Origin: Streptomyces sp. ADI96-02
Lineage (GTDB): Bacteria > Actinomycetota > Actinomycetes > Streptomycetales > Streptomycetaceae
Assembly (NCBI RefSeq): GCF_003846185.1
Contig: NZ_ML123034.1
Coordinates: 4,853,640-4,917,639 of the forward strand
Direction of reading: 5' to 3'
DNA: 64,000 bases
Part shown: one piece after another, positions 17,097-26,284 of the stretch
How the letters are laid out: every line of letters begins with the position of its first letter
Position numbering within the stretch: the first letter of the stretch is position 1
The notes under the pieces: model-generated
Seen by the model: the letters and a program-made list of their open reading frames with translations, nothing else
Told to the model about the DNA's origin: nothing
Databases searched by the model: none
Translations under genes and position numbers: made by a program

Positions 17097-18605
17097 GTGA
17101 CTGTCATCGACCTGGTGTCGTACGAGGACGCGCTCGCGTCCTACGACCCCGTCATGGGCCTGGAGGTCCATGTCGAGCTCGGCACCAAGACCAAGATGTT
17201 CTGCGGCTGCTCCACCGAGCTGAAGCAGGGCGCCAACTCCCAGACCTGCCCGGTCTGCCTCGGACTGCCCGGCGCGCTGCCGGTCGTCAACGAGATCGGC
17301 GTGGAGTCGGCCGTGAAGATCGGCCTCGCGCTGAACTGCGAGATCGCCGAGTGGTGCCGTTTCGCCCGGAAGAACTACTTCTATCCGGACATGCCGAAGA
17401 ACTTCCAGACCTCCCAGTACGACGAGCCGATCGCCTTCAACGGCTATCTGGACGTCCAGCTGGAGGACGGCGAGATCTTCCGCGTGGAGATCGAGCGGGC
17501 CCACATGGAGGAGGACACCGGCAAGTCGACGCACGTCGGCGGAGCCACCGGCCGTATCCACGGCGCGTCCCACTCCCTGCTCGACTACAACCGGGCCGGC
17601 ATCCCGCTCATCGAGATCGTCACCAAGCCGATCGAGGGAGCCGGCGCCCGCGCCCCCGAGGTCGCCAAGGCGTACGTCGCCGAGCTGCGCGAGCTGATCA
17701 AGGCCCTCGGGGTCTCGGAAGCCCGCATGGAGATGGGCCAGATGCGCTGCGACGTGAACCTGTCGCTGCGGCCCAACGGCACCGAGACGTTCGGCACGCG
17801 CTCCGAGACGAAGAACGTGAACTCGCTGCGCTCGGTCGAGCGGGCCGCGCGCTTCGAGATCCAGCGGCACGCGGCCGTGCTGTCCTCGGGCGGCACGATC
17901 GTGCAGGAGACCCGGCACTTCCACGAGGAGGACGGCTCCACCACGGCCGGCCGCATCAAGGACAACGCCGAGGACTACCGCTACTTCCCCGAGCCCGACC
18001 TGGTGCCCGTCGCGCCGGCGCGGGAGTGGGTGGAGGAGCTCCGCAAGGGCCTCCCCGAGCTGCCCCGGCTGCGCCGGGCGCGGCTCAAGGAGGAGTGGGG
18101 CGTGTCCGAGCACGACATGCAGTCCATCCTCAACGCGGGCGCGGTCGAGCTGATCGTCGCCACGATCGAGGCGGGCGCTCCCTCGGACCAGGCCCGCAAG
18201 TGGTGGATGGGCGAGCTGGCCCGCAACGCCAACGAGACCGGCCGCGGCCTCGACGAGCTGCCGATCACCCCGGCCGAGGTCGCCCGGGTGGCCGAGCTCG
18301 TCGCAGCGGGCGACCTCAACGACAAGCTGGCCCGCCAGGTCATCGAGGGCGTCCTCGCGGGCGAGGGCGACCCCGACGGCGTCGTCGACAAGCGCGGCCT
18401 GAAGGTCGTCTCGGACGAGGGCGCGCTGTCCACGGCCGTGGACGAGGCCATCGCGGGCAACGCGGCCATCGCGGACAAGATCCGCGGCGGCAAGGTCGCG
18501 GCGGCGGGCGCGCTCGTCGGCGCGGTCATGAAGGCGACCCGCGGCCAGGCGGACGCGGCGCGCGTGCGCGAGCTGATCCTGGAGAAGCTCGGCGTCGAGG
18601 GCTGA
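17097..18605 (+). CDS. gatB: Asp-tRNA(Asn)/Glu-tRNA(Gln) amidotransferase subunit B
   Basis: A 502-residue subunit that binds and activates the misacylated tRNA. It shows the cradle-domain start YDPVMGLEVHVELGT, the zinc-region cysteines FCGCS and CPVCLGLPG, the NYFYPDMPKNFQTSQYDEP motif, HMEEDTGKSTH, and the C-terminal YqeY/GatB helical tail (RGGKVAAAGALVGAVMKATRGQADAARV). GTG 17097 follows GAGAGGGAAAG, a strong ribosome binding site. It is the last gene of the gat operon and is followed by a stem-loop. Confidence 0.97.
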   Translation: MTVIDLVSYEDALASYDPVMGLEVHVELGTKTKMFCGCSTELKQGANSQTCPVCLGLPGALPVVNEIGVESAVKIGLALNCEIAEWCRFARKNYFYPDMPKNFQTSQYDEPIAFNGYLDVQLEDGEIFRVEIERAHMEEDTGKSTHVGGATGRIHGASHSLLDYNRAGIPLIEIVTKPIEGAGARAPEVAKAYVAELRELIKALGVSEARMEMGQMRCDVNLSLRPNGTETFGTRSETKNVNSLRSVERAARFEIQRHAAVLSSGGTIVQETRHFHEEDGSTTAGRIKDNAEDYRYFPEPDLVPVAPAREWVEELRKGLPELPRLRRARLKEEWGVSEHDMQSILNAGAVELIVATIEAGAPSDQARKWWMGELARNANETGRGLDELPITPAEVARVAELVAAGDLNDKLARQVIEGVLAGEGDPDGVVDKRGLKVVSDEGALSTAVDEAIAGNAAIADKIRGGKVAAAGALVGAVMKATRGQADAARVRELILEKLGVEG

Positions 18606-18628
18606 TCCCGGCCCGCCGACCGTCACCC

Positions 18629-18669
18629 GAGGGGGCGGTGCACCCGTACCGCGGGCGCACCGCCCCCTC
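18629..18669 (+). terminator. Stem-loop terminator of the gat operon
   Basis: A perfect 13-base inverted repeat, GAGGGGGCGGTGC and its complement, encloses a 15-base loop 24 bases after the gatB stop. There is no U-run. It ends 18 bases before the CTG start of the next gene, so it could also influence that gene's leader. Confidence 0.7.
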
Positions 18670-18687
18670 ACCCGTCCGGAGAAACCG

Positions 18688-19947
18688 CTGAACACCGTCG
18701 CCGCCGAGATCGTCTCCCTCGCCCTCCTGCTGGCCGTCCTCGCCTTCGCCGTCGCCCGCCCCCGGGGACTGCCGGAGGCGACCCTCGCCGTGCCCGCCGC
18801 CGTCCTCGCGGTGGCCGTGGGGGCGGTGTCCTGGTCCGGGGCCCGGGAGCAGGTGGCGGAGCTGCTGCCGGTAGTGGGCTTCCTCGCCGCGATCCTGGTG
18901 CTGGCCCGGCTCTGCGCCGACGACGGCCTGTTCCGGGCCGCCGGCGACCTGGTCGCCCGCGCCTGCGGGGGGCGGACCGGCCCGCTGCTGGGCGGCGTCT
19001 TCGCCGTCGCCTCCGTGATCACCGCCGTCCTCAGCCTGGACGCCACCGTCGTCCTGCTCACCCCGGTCGTCCTCGCCACCGCGGCCCGGGTCGGCGCCCG
19101 GCCGCGCCCGTACGTCTACGCCTGCGCGCACCTGGCCAACTCCGCGTCCCTCCTGCTCCCCGTCTCCAACCTCACCAACCTGCTGGCGTTCACCGCGAGC
19201 GGCCTCTCCTTCACCCGGTTCGCCGCGCTGATGGCCCTGCCGTGGCTCGCCGCCATCGCCGTCGAGTACGCGGTGTTCCGCCGCGCGTTCAGGGCCGACC
19301 TGGCCGCCGGGGCGCACGCGCCGGATCCCGGCGCGGAGCGCACACCCGTACCCGTGTTCACGGTCGTCGTGCTGGCGCTGACCCTGGCCGGGTTCGTCGT
19401 GACGTCCTTCGCGGGGGCCGAGCCGCTGTGGGCGGCCCTGGCGGGGGCCCTCGTGCTGGCGGTGCGCGCCCTCGCCCGGCGGGAGACGACTCCGCTCGCC
19501 GTCGTCCGCGCGGCCAATCCGCTGTTCTGCCTCTTCGTCCTCGCCCTCGGGGTCGTCGTGAAGGCGGTGGTCGACAACGGCCTCGGCGACGGGATCGCCT
19601 CCCTGCTGCCCGACGGCGACACGCTGCCCGCGCTGCTCGGCGTCGCCGTGGTCGCGGCGCTGCTCGCCAACCTGATCAACAACCTGCCCGCGATCCTCGC
19701 CCTGCTGCCGGTCGTCGCGGCGGCCGGACCCGGACCGCTGCTCGCCGCCCTGATCGGCGTGAACATCGGGCCGAACCTCACCTACGTCGGATCGCTGGCC
19801 ACGCTGCTGTGGCGGCGCATCCTGCACGCCCACGGGGACGCCCCGGAGCTGGGCCACTTCACCCGGCTGGGGCTCGCGACCGTACCGGCGACGCTCCTGG
19901 CCGCCACGCTCGCCCTCTGGGCATCGCTGCGCCTCATCGGGGTGTGA
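18688..19947 (+). CDS. ArsB/SLC13-type membrane transporter, probable CTG start
   Basis: A 419-residue membrane protein with about eleven hydrophobic helices, related to the ArsB/NhaD/SLC13 ion-transporter superfamily. The conserved SLDATVVLLTPVVL segment and the paired NLINNLPAILALLPV and GVNIGPNLTYVGSLATLLW motifs near the end are typical of arsenite/citrate-type permeases. The first ATG/GTG in frame is at 18790, but the frame upstream encodes a clear first transmembrane helix (IVSLALLLAVLAFAVA). The start is therefore placed at CTG 18688, preceded by GGAG with about six bases spacing. The transported ion is not identifiable, and no arsR or arsC is nearby. Confidence 0.78.
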   Translation: MNTVAAEIVSLALLLAVLAFAVARPRGLPEATLAVPAAVLAVAVGAVSWSGAREQVAELLPVVGFLAAILVLARLCADDGLFRAAGDLVARACGGRTGPLLGGVFAVASVITAVLSLDATVVLLTPVVLATAARVGARPRPYVYACAHLANSASLLLPVSNLTNLLAFTASGLSFTRFAALMALPWLAAIAVEYAVFRRAFRADLAAGAHAPDPGAERTPVPVFTVVVLALTLAGFVVTSFAGAEPLWAALAGALVLAVRALARRETTPLAVVRAANPLFCLFVLALGVVVKAVVDNGLGDGIASLLPDGDTLPALLGVAVVAALLANLINNLPAILALLPVVAAAGPGPLLAALIGVNIGPNLTYVGSLATLLWRRILHAHGDAPELGHFTRLGLATVPATLLAATLALWASLRLIGV

Positions 19948-20081
19948 GGGGCACCGGCAGGCGGGGCCGGACTCCGGTCCGGGCCTGCCGGACGTTCACC
20001 ACCGCTCCGTACGCAGTCCTTCCCACCGCCACCTGACCTGGCTAGCTTCCCGGCTGTAACCACCGGAACCGGGAGGCTTCC

Positions 20082-22190
20082 TTGACCACGGACATGTCAC
20101 GGCGACGGCTCTTCGCGCTGGGCGGCGGAGCGCTCGGCGCCGCTGCGGCCGGATCGTTCCTGCCGCCGTCGCTCCAGGCGGCCATCGCCGCGCAGCCCGA
20201 CCGCGCGGGGTCCGGCGACGGGCTGGGGTCGATCAGGCACGTGGTGATCCTCATGCAGGAGAACCGTTCCTTCGACCACTACTTCGGGACCCTGCGCGGT
20301 GTACGCGGCTTCGCCGACCGCAACGCGATCGAGCTGCCCTCCGGCGGAAGCGTCTTCGAGCAGCCCGGCCCGCCCGGCTCGACCGTGCTGCCGTTCCCGG
20401 TACGCGGGGCCGCCGAGCAGCAGAAGAAGGACCTCCAGTACATCGGCGCCCTCGACCACTCCTGGAACGGCGGCGCCGAAGCCTGGGGCGGCGGCTGGAT
20501 GAACGGCTGGATCAGCGCGAAGACGGCCGCCACCATGGCGTACTACGACCGCCGCGACATCCCGCTGCACTACGAGCTGGCCGACACCTTCACCGTGTGC
20601 GACGCCTACCACTCCTCCATCCACACCTCGACCAGCCCCAACCGCAACCACCTGTGGAGCGGGAAGACGGGCTTCGAGGCGAACGGCGAGCGGGCCGTGG
20701 GCAACGACGCGTACGACGAGGGGACCCACCCCGGCTACGACTGGTCCACCTACGCCGAGCGGCTGGAGAGGGCCGGGCGCAGCTGGCGCACGTACACCGA
20801 GTGGGAGAACTTCACCGACAACCAGATCGAGTTCTTCGCCACCTTCAAGGCGATCGCCCGCAAGGCCCTCGCCCGCACCGGCGGCCACACGTACATGGAG
20901 GCGTTCTACGCCGCCGTCCGCGACAGCGACGACGCGGCGGAGCGGGAACGGCTGCTCGGGCTGCTGGAGGAGGGCGTGGCCACGCTCACCCGCACCGAGC
21001 GCAGCCTGTTCGAGCGGGGGCTGCGGCGGGTGGAGACGGGGACGCTGGCGGACGAGTTCGCCGAGGACGTCGCCGCCGGAACCCTGCCCGAGGTCTCCTA
21101 CCTGGTGCCCTCGGCGGTCGACTCCGAGCATCCGAGCGTCTCCTCGCCCGTGCACAGCGCCACGATCCTCTACAAGATCCTCGACGCCCTCGGCCGGAAC
21201 CCCGACGTGTGGCGGCACACCGCCGTCCTGATCAACTACGACGAGAACGACGGCTTCTTCGACCACGTGCCGCCGCCCGTCGCGCCCCCCGAGGCCGCCG
21301 AGGAGCACTGGGAGGGCCGTCCCACCGGCCTCGGCATCCGGGTGCCGCTGCTGGTCGTCTCCCCGTGGACGGTCGGCGGATACGTCTGCTCGGAGGTCTT
21401 CGACCACACCTCCGTGATCCGCTTCCTGGAGCGCTGGACCGGTGTGCGCGAGCCCAACATCGGCGCCTGGCGGCGGCGCGCCACCGGGGACCTCACCTCC
21501 GCCTTCGACTTCACCCGTGCCCGGCGGCGGCCCGCCCTCCAGCGGCCCGGCGCCATCCCGCCGTTCGGCGGACGCTGGCAGCCCATCCCGCCGTCCGTCC
21601 AGCGGCTGCCCGAGCAGGAGCCCGGCGCGCGCCCGGCGAGGCCGCTGCCCTACCAGCCCGACGCCCAGGTCCGCCGCTCGGCGGGCGGCCTGCGGGTGGA
21701 GCTGCGCAACACCGGCCGGGCCGACGCGCACTTCGCGCTCTACCCGTACGCGGACGAGTTCCCCGCCCCGCTCCACCGGGACGTGAAGGGCGCGGCGCAC
21801 TGGACCGTGCGGCCGGCGGGGGAGGCGTACCGGTTCACGGTCACCGGCCCGAACGGCTTCCGGCGCGAGTTCGCCGGACCGGCCGACGGCGGCGCCGAGG
21901 TCTCCTCGCGGATCGACGCCCGCGAGCGCGACCTCCACCTCACGCTGCGCAACACCGGCCCACGCACCCTGACCTTCACCGTGCGCCCGCTCGGCTACGT
22001 CGACGAGGACGACCTGCGGGACTGGACGCGCCGGGTCGCCGTCAAGCCGGGGCGCAGCCGTACGGTCGTGCACTCGGCGGCGGACGCGCACGGCTGGTAC
22101 GACCTCGACGTCACGGCGGACGGCGAGGACGGATTCCGGCGGCGGCTCATGGGGCACATCGAGAACGGCCGGGAGAGCGTCTCCGGCTGA
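20082..22190 (+). CDS. Secreted phosphocholine-specific phospholipase C, Tat signal
   Basis: A 702-residue phosphoesterase that hydrolyses phosphatidylcholine or sphingomyelin outside the cell. A twin-arginine signal, MSRRRLFALGGGALGAAAA, starts near residue 5. The catalytic domain shows the family landmarks VILMQENRSFDHYFGTL (about 52-68), HTSTSPNRNHLWSG, INYDENDGFFDHVPPP and the FDHTSVIRFLERWTGVREPNIGAWRRRATGDLTSAFDF block. Two C-terminal DUF756 beta domains follow from about residue 510. TTG 20082 is used because it follows GGGAGG at good spacing; ATG 20094 is the alternative. It stands alone. Phosphate control is common for such enzymes, but no PHO box was recognised here. Confidence 0.93.
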   Translation: MTTDMSRRRLFALGGGALGAAAAGSFLPPSLQAAIAAQPDRAGSGDGLGSIRHVVILMQENRSFDHYFGTLRGVRGFADRNAIELPSGGSVFEQPGPPGSTVLPFPVRGAAEQQKKDLQYIGALDHSWNGGAEAWGGGWMNGWISAKTAATMAYYDRRDIPLHYELADTFTVCDAYHSSIHTSTSPNRNHLWSGKTGFEANGERAVGNDAYDEGTHPGYDWSTYAERLERAGRSWRTYTEWENFTDNQIEFFATFKAIARKALARTGGHTYMEAFYAAVRDSDDAAERERLLGLLEEGVATLTRTERSLFERGLRRVETGTLADEFAEDVAAGTLPEVSYLVPSAVDSEHPSVSSPVHSATILYKILDALGRNPDVWRHTAVLINYDENDGFFDHVPPPVAPPEAAEEHWEGRPTGLGIRVPLLVVSPWTVGGYVCSEVFDHTSVIRFLERWTGVREPNIGAWRRRATGDLTSAFDFTRARRRPALQRPGAIPPFGGRWQPIPPSVQRLPEQEPGARPARPLPYQPDAQVRRSAGGLRVELRNTGRADAHFALYPYADEFPAPLHRDVKGAAHWTVRPAGEAYRFTVTGPNGFRREFAGPADGGAEVSSRIDARERDLHLTLRNTGPRTLTFTVRPLGYVDEDDLRDWTRRVAVKPGRSRTVVHSAADAHGWYDLDVTADGEDGFRRRLMGHIENGRESVSG

Positions 22191-22240
22191 ACGGGCCGTC
22201 GTCCCGGCGCGGGGAACGGAACAGAAACCCTGTGATTGCA

Positions 22241-22275
22241 GACACCAAACGGACAAAGGATCACGTTGTGGTGTC
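22241..22275. promoter_or_regulatory. Inverted repeat GACACCA...TGGTGTC before the MMPL gene
   Basis: Two perfect 7-base arms (22241-22247 and 22269-22275) are separated by 21 bases in the AT-richest stretch of the gap between the phospholipase and MMPL genes. This could be an operator or a pair of half-sites on one face of the helix. No regulator gene is adjacent. Confidence 0.35.
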
Positions 22276-22320
22276 AGGGTGGATATCTCAGGTCATGTGA
22301 CGTCCGCCGACGGACCCCGT

Positions 22321-22336
22321 CGTCCGCCGGCGGACG
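22321..22336. promoter_or_regulatory. 16-base palindrome CGTCCGCCGGCGGACG before the MMPL gene
   Basis: A perfectly self-complementary 16-base site, with a near copy (CGTCCGCCGACGGAC) starting at 22301, lies 28 bases before the TTG start. It could be an operator or a leader hairpin. Confidence 0.4.
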
Positions 22337-22363
22337 TCCACGAACCCGCAGGGAGTCCGACCG

Positions 22364-24598
22364 TTGGCCGCAATCGCCCGCTGGTGCATCAGGCACCGCC
22401 TCGCCGCTCTCCTCATCTGGCTCGCCGCCCTCGGCGGCACGGCCGCCGCGGCGGGCTTCGCGGGTTCCGCGTACACCAACGACTACGAGGTGCCCGGTAC
22501 GGAGTCGGGCCGCGCCACCGAACTGCTCGCGCGCGGCTTCAGCGACCTCGGCGGCGACAGCGACACGATCGTCTGGCACACCACCGGCTCCACCGTGCGC
22601 GCCGCCGACGTCCAACAGACCATGACGCGCACCCTGCACGCGGTCGAGGAACTGCCCGGAGTCGGCGACGTCGCCGGCCCCTACGGCCCGCCGGGCGACG
22701 GCAGGATCAGCGAGGACGGCCGCACCGCGTACGCGACGGTCACCTTCGACCGGCCCACCGGCGACATCCCGGCCGCCCAGGCCCAGGCCCTCGTCGACAC
22801 CGCCAAGGCGGCCGAGACCGACGGCCTCCAGGTCGAACTCGGCGGCACCGCCGTCGCCCTCACCGAAGCGCCCTCCGTCCGCCTCAGCGAGGCCGTCGGC
22901 GTGGTCGTCGCGGCCGTCGTCCTCTTCCTCGCCTTCGGCTCGCTCGCCGCCAGCCTGCTGCCCATCGCCACCGCCCTGGTCTCCGTGGGCACCGCCTACG
23001 CGGGCATCGTGCTGCTCGGCCACGTCATGACCGTCGCCGACTTCGCCCCGATGCTCGGCATGCTCGTCGGCCTCGGCGTGGGCATCGACTACGCGCTGTT
23101 CATCGTCACCCGGCACCGCACAGGGCTGCGGCGCGGCCTGTCGGTCGCCGACGCGGCCCAGAACGCCGTGGTGACCACCGGGCGGGCCGTCGTCTTCGCC
23201 GGGGCGACGGTCTGCATCGCCCTGCTCGGCATGCTGATCCTGCGGCTCGACTTCCTCAACGGCGTCGCGATCGCCGCCTCGCTGACCGTCGTCCTCACCG
23301 TGGCGGCCTCCGTCACGCTGCTGCCCGCGCTCCTCTCCTTCATCGGGACGCGGGCCCTCAGCCGCCGCGAACGGCGCCGGCTCGCCGAGCAGGGGCCGCA
23401 GCCCGAGAAGACCACCGGCTTCGCCGCCCGCTGGTCGTCCTTCGTCGAACGCCACCCCAAGATCCTCGGCGGCATCGCGGCCGTCGTCATGACGGTGCTC
23501 GCCCTGCCCGCCCTCGGCCTCCACCTGGGCACCTCCGACCAGGGCAACAACCCGGCCACCTCGACCACCCGGCAGGCGTACGACCTCCTCGCCGACGGTT
23601 TCGGCCCCGGCGTCAACGGGCCCCTCACCATCGCCGCCCAGCTCGACGGGGCCGACGACCGGCTGGCCCTGGCCGCACTGCCCGGGCAGCTGCGCGCCAC
23701 CGACGGCGTCGCCTCGGTCAGCCCGCTCACGTACAACAGCAGCGGCGACACCGCGTTCCTCACCGTCCTGCCGCAGTCGGAACCGCAGTCGCAGCAGACC
23801 AGCGAACTCGTCGACCGGATCCGCGCGGACGTGCTGCCGCCGATCGAGGACAACACCTCGCTCACCGCGCACGTCGGCGGGGTGACCGCGAGCTACGACG
23901 ACTTCGCCGAGATCATCATCGGCAAGCTGCCGCTCTTCGTCGGGGTCGTCGTCGCCCTCGGCTGCCTGCTGCTGCTCCTGGCCTTCCGGTCGATCGGCAT
24001 CCCCATCAAGGCAGCCGTCATGAACGTGGCCGCGGTCGCCTCCTCGTTCGGCGTCGTCGTCGCCGTCTTCCAGTGGGGCTGGGGCAGCGAACTGCTCGGC
24101 CTCGGCAGCGCCGGCCCCATCGAACCGTTCCTGCCGGTGATCATGGTCTCGGTCCTGTTCGGCCTCTCCATGGACTACCAGGTCTTCCTGGTCGGCCGGA
24201 TGTACGAGGAGTGGCGCGAGACCGGCGACAACCGGCGGGCGGTCCGGGTGGGCCTGGCCGAGACCGGCCGCGTGATCAACTCCGCCGCCGTGATCATGAT
24301 CTCCGTCTTCCTGGCCTTCGTGCTCAGCGGGGACCGGGTGATCGCCATGTTCGGCATCGCCCTGGCGACCGCCGTGGCGCTGGACGCCTTCGTGCTGCGC
24401 ACGCTGCTCGTGCCCGCCCTGATGCACATGCTCGGCGGGGCCAACTGGTGGCTGCCCAGTCGGCTGGACCGCCTGCTGCCCCGGATCAGCATCGAGCCGC
24501 CCGACCGCGGGCTGCCGCATGCGAAGATCCCGGAAGCACGCACGCAGGAGGAGGAGGCTGGACCGCCGGTGGAGCGTGCCCACCGGGTCCGGCCGTAG
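22364..24598 (+). CDS. MMPL-family RND transporter
   Basis: A 744-residue inner-membrane transporter of the MMPL (resistance-nodulation-division) family. It has the usual duplicated layout: one N-terminal helix, an external loop of about 140 residues, helices 2-6, a cytoplasmic loop, then the same pattern again. Helix-4-type motifs FAPMLGMLVGLGVGIDYALFIVTRHR (first half) and VLFGLSMDYQVFLVGRMYEEW (second half) contain the proton-relay Asp-Tyr pairs. Substrates in this family are lipids, drugs or siderophores; this one is unknown. TTG 22364 follows GGGAG. The GNAT gene begins 18 bases after its stop and is probably co-transcribed. Confidence 0.92.
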   Translation: MAAIARWCIRHRLAALLIWLAALGGTAAAAGFAGSAYTNDYEVPGTESGRATELLARGFSDLGGDSDTIVWHTTGSTVRAADVQQTMTRTLHAVEELPGVGDVAGPYGPPGDGRISEDGRTAYATVTFDRPTGDIPAAQAQALVDTAKAAETDGLQVELGGTAVALTEAPSVRLSEAVGVVVAAVVLFLAFGSLAASLLPIATALVSVGTAYAGIVLLGHVMTVADFAPMLGMLVGLGVGIDYALFIVTRHRTGLRRGLSVADAAQNAVVTTGRAVVFAGATVCIALLGMLILRLDFLNGVAIAASLTVVLTVAASVTLLPALLSFIGTRALSRRERRRLAEQGPQPEKTTGFAARWSSFVERHPKILGGIAAVVMTVLALPALGLHLGTSDQGNNPATSTTRQAYDLLADGFGPGVNGPLTIAAQLDGADDRLALAALPGQLRATDGVASVSPLTYNSSGDTAFLTVLPQSEPQSQQTSELVDRIRADVLPPIEDNTSLTAHVGGVTASYDDFAEIIIGKLPLFVGVVVALGCLLLLLAFRSIGIPIKAAVMNVAAVASSFGVVVAVFQWGWGSELLGLGSAGPIEPFLPVIMVSVLFGLSMDYQVFLVGRMYEEWRETGDNRRAVRVGLAETGRVINSAAVIMISVFLAFVLSGDRVIAMFGIALATAVALDAFVLRTLLVPALMHMLGGANWWLPSRLDRLLPRISIEPPDRGLPHAKIPEARTQEEEAGPPVERAHRVRP

Positions 24599-24616
24599 AA
24601 CGAGGAGCACCGCACG

Positions 24617-25171
24617 ATGTTCGCCATATCCCTGGGTGACGACGGGGCGCAGCTGCGCCCGCTGGAGGCCTGGCAGGCCGAGGAGTTCCTCACCCACATG
24701 GACCGGGCCCGCGAGCTGGTGGACGCCTGGATCCCATTCGCCGCCGCGGCCACCGACCTCGCCTCGGCCAGGAACCTGCTCCAGCGGTACGCCGACAAGC
24801 AGGCGGCCGACACCGGACGGCTCTGCGGCATCTGGCTGGACGGAACGCTCGTCGGCGGCGTCCTCTTCCGGATCTTCGACGCCGATTCGGGCAACTGCGA
24901 GATCGGCGTCTGGCTGGAGCCCGCCGCACAGGGGCGCGGACTCATCACCCGCGCCGCCGAACGCCTGATCGACTGGGCGGTGTACGAGCGCGGCATGCAC
25001 CGCGTGGAGTGGGACGCCTCCGCCGCGAACACCCGGTCGATCGCGGTGGCCAAGCGGCTCGGCATGACCCGTGACGGGGTGCTGCGCCAGAACTACCTCT
25101 ACCGCGGGCAGCGCCACGATTCGGAGATCTGGTCCGTCCTGGCCCCGGAATGGCGGGCCCGCAGGGGCTGA
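24617..25171 (+). CDS. GNAT acetyltransferase (RimJ/RimL-like)
   Basis: A 184-residue N-acetyltransferase of the ribosomal-protein-alanine type. The acetyl-CoA site is EIGVWLEPAAQGRGLITRAAERLIDWAV (about 95-122), and the later segment HRVEWDASAANTRSIAVAKRLGMTRDGVLRQ is the classical C-terminal signature. The acceptor may be a ribosomal protein or a small molecule. ATG 24617 follows GAGGAGCACCGC. It is only 18 bases after the MMPL transporter gene, but no functional link is evident. Confidence 0.87.
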   Translation: MFAISLGDDGAQLRPLEAWQAEEFLTHMDRARELVDAWIPFAAAATDLASARNLLQRYADKQAADTGRLCGIWLDGTLVGGVLFRIFDADSGNCEIGVWLEPAAQGRGLITRAAERLIDWAVYERGMHRVEWDASAANTRSIAVAKRLGMTRDGVLRQNYLYRGQRHDSEIWSVLAPEWRARRG

Positions 25172-25221
25172 AGGAGAGGTGCGCCGGGCGCGGCGTTAAG
25201 GGGCTTCTCATCCGGACCCCC

Positions 25222-25227
25222 TAGCGT
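25222..25227 (+). promoter_or_regulatory. Candidate -10 box TAGCGT
   Basis: TAGCGT lies seven bases before ATG 25235 with no ribosome binding site between, suggesting a leaderless transcript. Confidence 0.45.
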
Positions 25228-25234
25228 GCGGCGC

Positions 25235-25885
25235 ATGAACACCACCCCCTCCTCCACCCCGACCGCCTCCGCCACGTCTGACGACGCGGAGCCGAACACC
25301 GCCGACGCCGCCTCGTCCGAGGCCGCGGCCGTCCCCGCCTCCCGCGATCCGCTGGCCAAGGAGACGACCGACGAGGAGCGGCTGGACCCGGCGGCCGAGA
25401 ACCTGGAGGACGCGGAGGACGAGGACCTGGAGGCCGAGGAGGAGCTGGAGGCCGACGCCCTCGCCAGGACGTCCCACGGCGTGGGCACGGGCGCGGCGGC
25501 CGTCGTCTCCGCCGCCCTCGGCGTCGTCGCCCTGACCGGCGCGTGGAGCGGCAGGATCGCCGCCGAACGCGAGACGCTGCTGGGCCAGATCAAGACGTCC
25601 GGCGGTGGCAGCGCGGCCCAGCAGATCTCCGAGATCTACGGTGACGCCTGGCACACCACCGCCCTGGTCAACGGCCTCTTCGCGGTGCTGGCCCTGCTCG
25701 TCGGCGTCTTCGTCCTGGTCCGTCCCGCCTTCGGCGCTCCGTCCGACCGGGCGCGGCCCACCTGGATCCGCGCCGTCGCCCTGGCGGGGGTCGCCCTCGG
25801 CGTGCTCGGCGTCCTGATCTCGGCGGGCATGTACTTCGACCTCTTCCTCTCCCTGCCCACGGCCCCCGCTCCGGCGGCCGGCTGA
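25235..25885 (+). CDS. Hypothetical membrane protein with acidic N terminus
   Basis: A 216-residue protein of unknown function. The first 75 residues are Ser/Thr/Ala-rich and then strongly acidic (EDAEDEDLEAEEELEADAL), and are probably cytoplasmic and disordered. Three hydrophobic segments follow, at about 80-100, 140-162 and 178-200. The loop between the first two contains GGGSAAQQISEIYGDAWHTTALVNG. An upstream GTG at 25226 adds three residues; ATG 25235 is preferred. It is convergent with the DUF6191 gene across a stem-loop. Confidence 0.78.
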   Translation: MNTTPSSTPTASATSDDAEPNTADAASSEAAAVPASRDPLAKETTDEERLDPAAENLEDAEDEDLEAEEELEADALARTSHGVGTGAAAVVSAALGVVALTGAWSGRIAAERETLLGQIKTSGGGSAAQQISEIYGDAWHTTALVNGLFAVLALLVGVFVLVRPAFGAPSDRARPTWIRAVALAGVALGVLGVLISAGMYFDLFLSLPTAPAPAAG

Positions 25886-25891
25886 CCCGGC

Positions 25892-25917
25892 CCGCCGCCC
25901 GCTCAGACGGGCGGCGG
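25892..25917. terminator. Bidirectional stem-loop between convergent genes
   Basis: A perfect 10-base stem (CCGCCGCCCG and complement) with loop CTCAGA fills the 38-base gap between two converging genes. It can serve both. Confidence 0.7.
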
Positions 25918-25923
25918 ACCCGG

Positions 25924-26208
25924 TCACCCGTCCTCGGCGTGCCCGCGCGGATCCGACTCGTGCGCCGGCCGGGGCCGGTCGCGAGAGGCATCCCGGTCCA
26001 GGGCGGCGTCGTGCGAGCCCGAACGCGCGGGCCGGTCCGCCCGGTCGGCGTCGGGCGCGCGGACGGTCACCTTGCCGGAGGTGAGGTCTATCGGCCCCCG
26101 GCCCGGATCACCGGCGTTGAGGTCGACGCGGCTCAGCTCCAGCCGTTTGCGCTCGTCGGACGCGTGCTTGCGGCCCGGAGCGAAGAGCTCCTCGAAGAAA
26201 TTGAACAC
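25924..26208 (-). CDS. DUF6191-like small protein
   Basis: A 94-residue protein that begins FNFFEELFAPGRKHASDERKRLELSRVDLNAGDPGRGPIDLTSGKV, which I recognise as the DUF6191 pattern of streptomycetes; the function is unknown. The C-terminal half is Arg/Asp/His-rich and looks unstructured. GTG 26208 is chosen because the family usually starts at this point and GGGAG lies eight bases upstream. ATG 26229 would add seven residues. It may be in the same transcript as the sugar dehydrogenase gene upstream on this strand, 76 bases away. Confidence 0.65.
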   Translation of the reverse strand: MFNFFEELFAPGRKHASDERKRLELSRVDLNAGDPGRGPIDLTSGKVTVRAPDADRADRPARSGSHDAALDRDASRDRPRPAHESDPRGHAEDG

Positions 26209-26284
26209 GGGCCGTGCTCCCTTCGGCATCCTGCTCGGGCTTCGGCGTTCGGCTCGGGCTCCGGCATCCTGCTCGGTGGTGCTC

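Noticed and set aside
18688..19947. Naming the transporter as arsenite efflux ArsB
   Set aside because: No arsR, arsC or other arsenic genes are near, and the fold is shared by many ion transporters.
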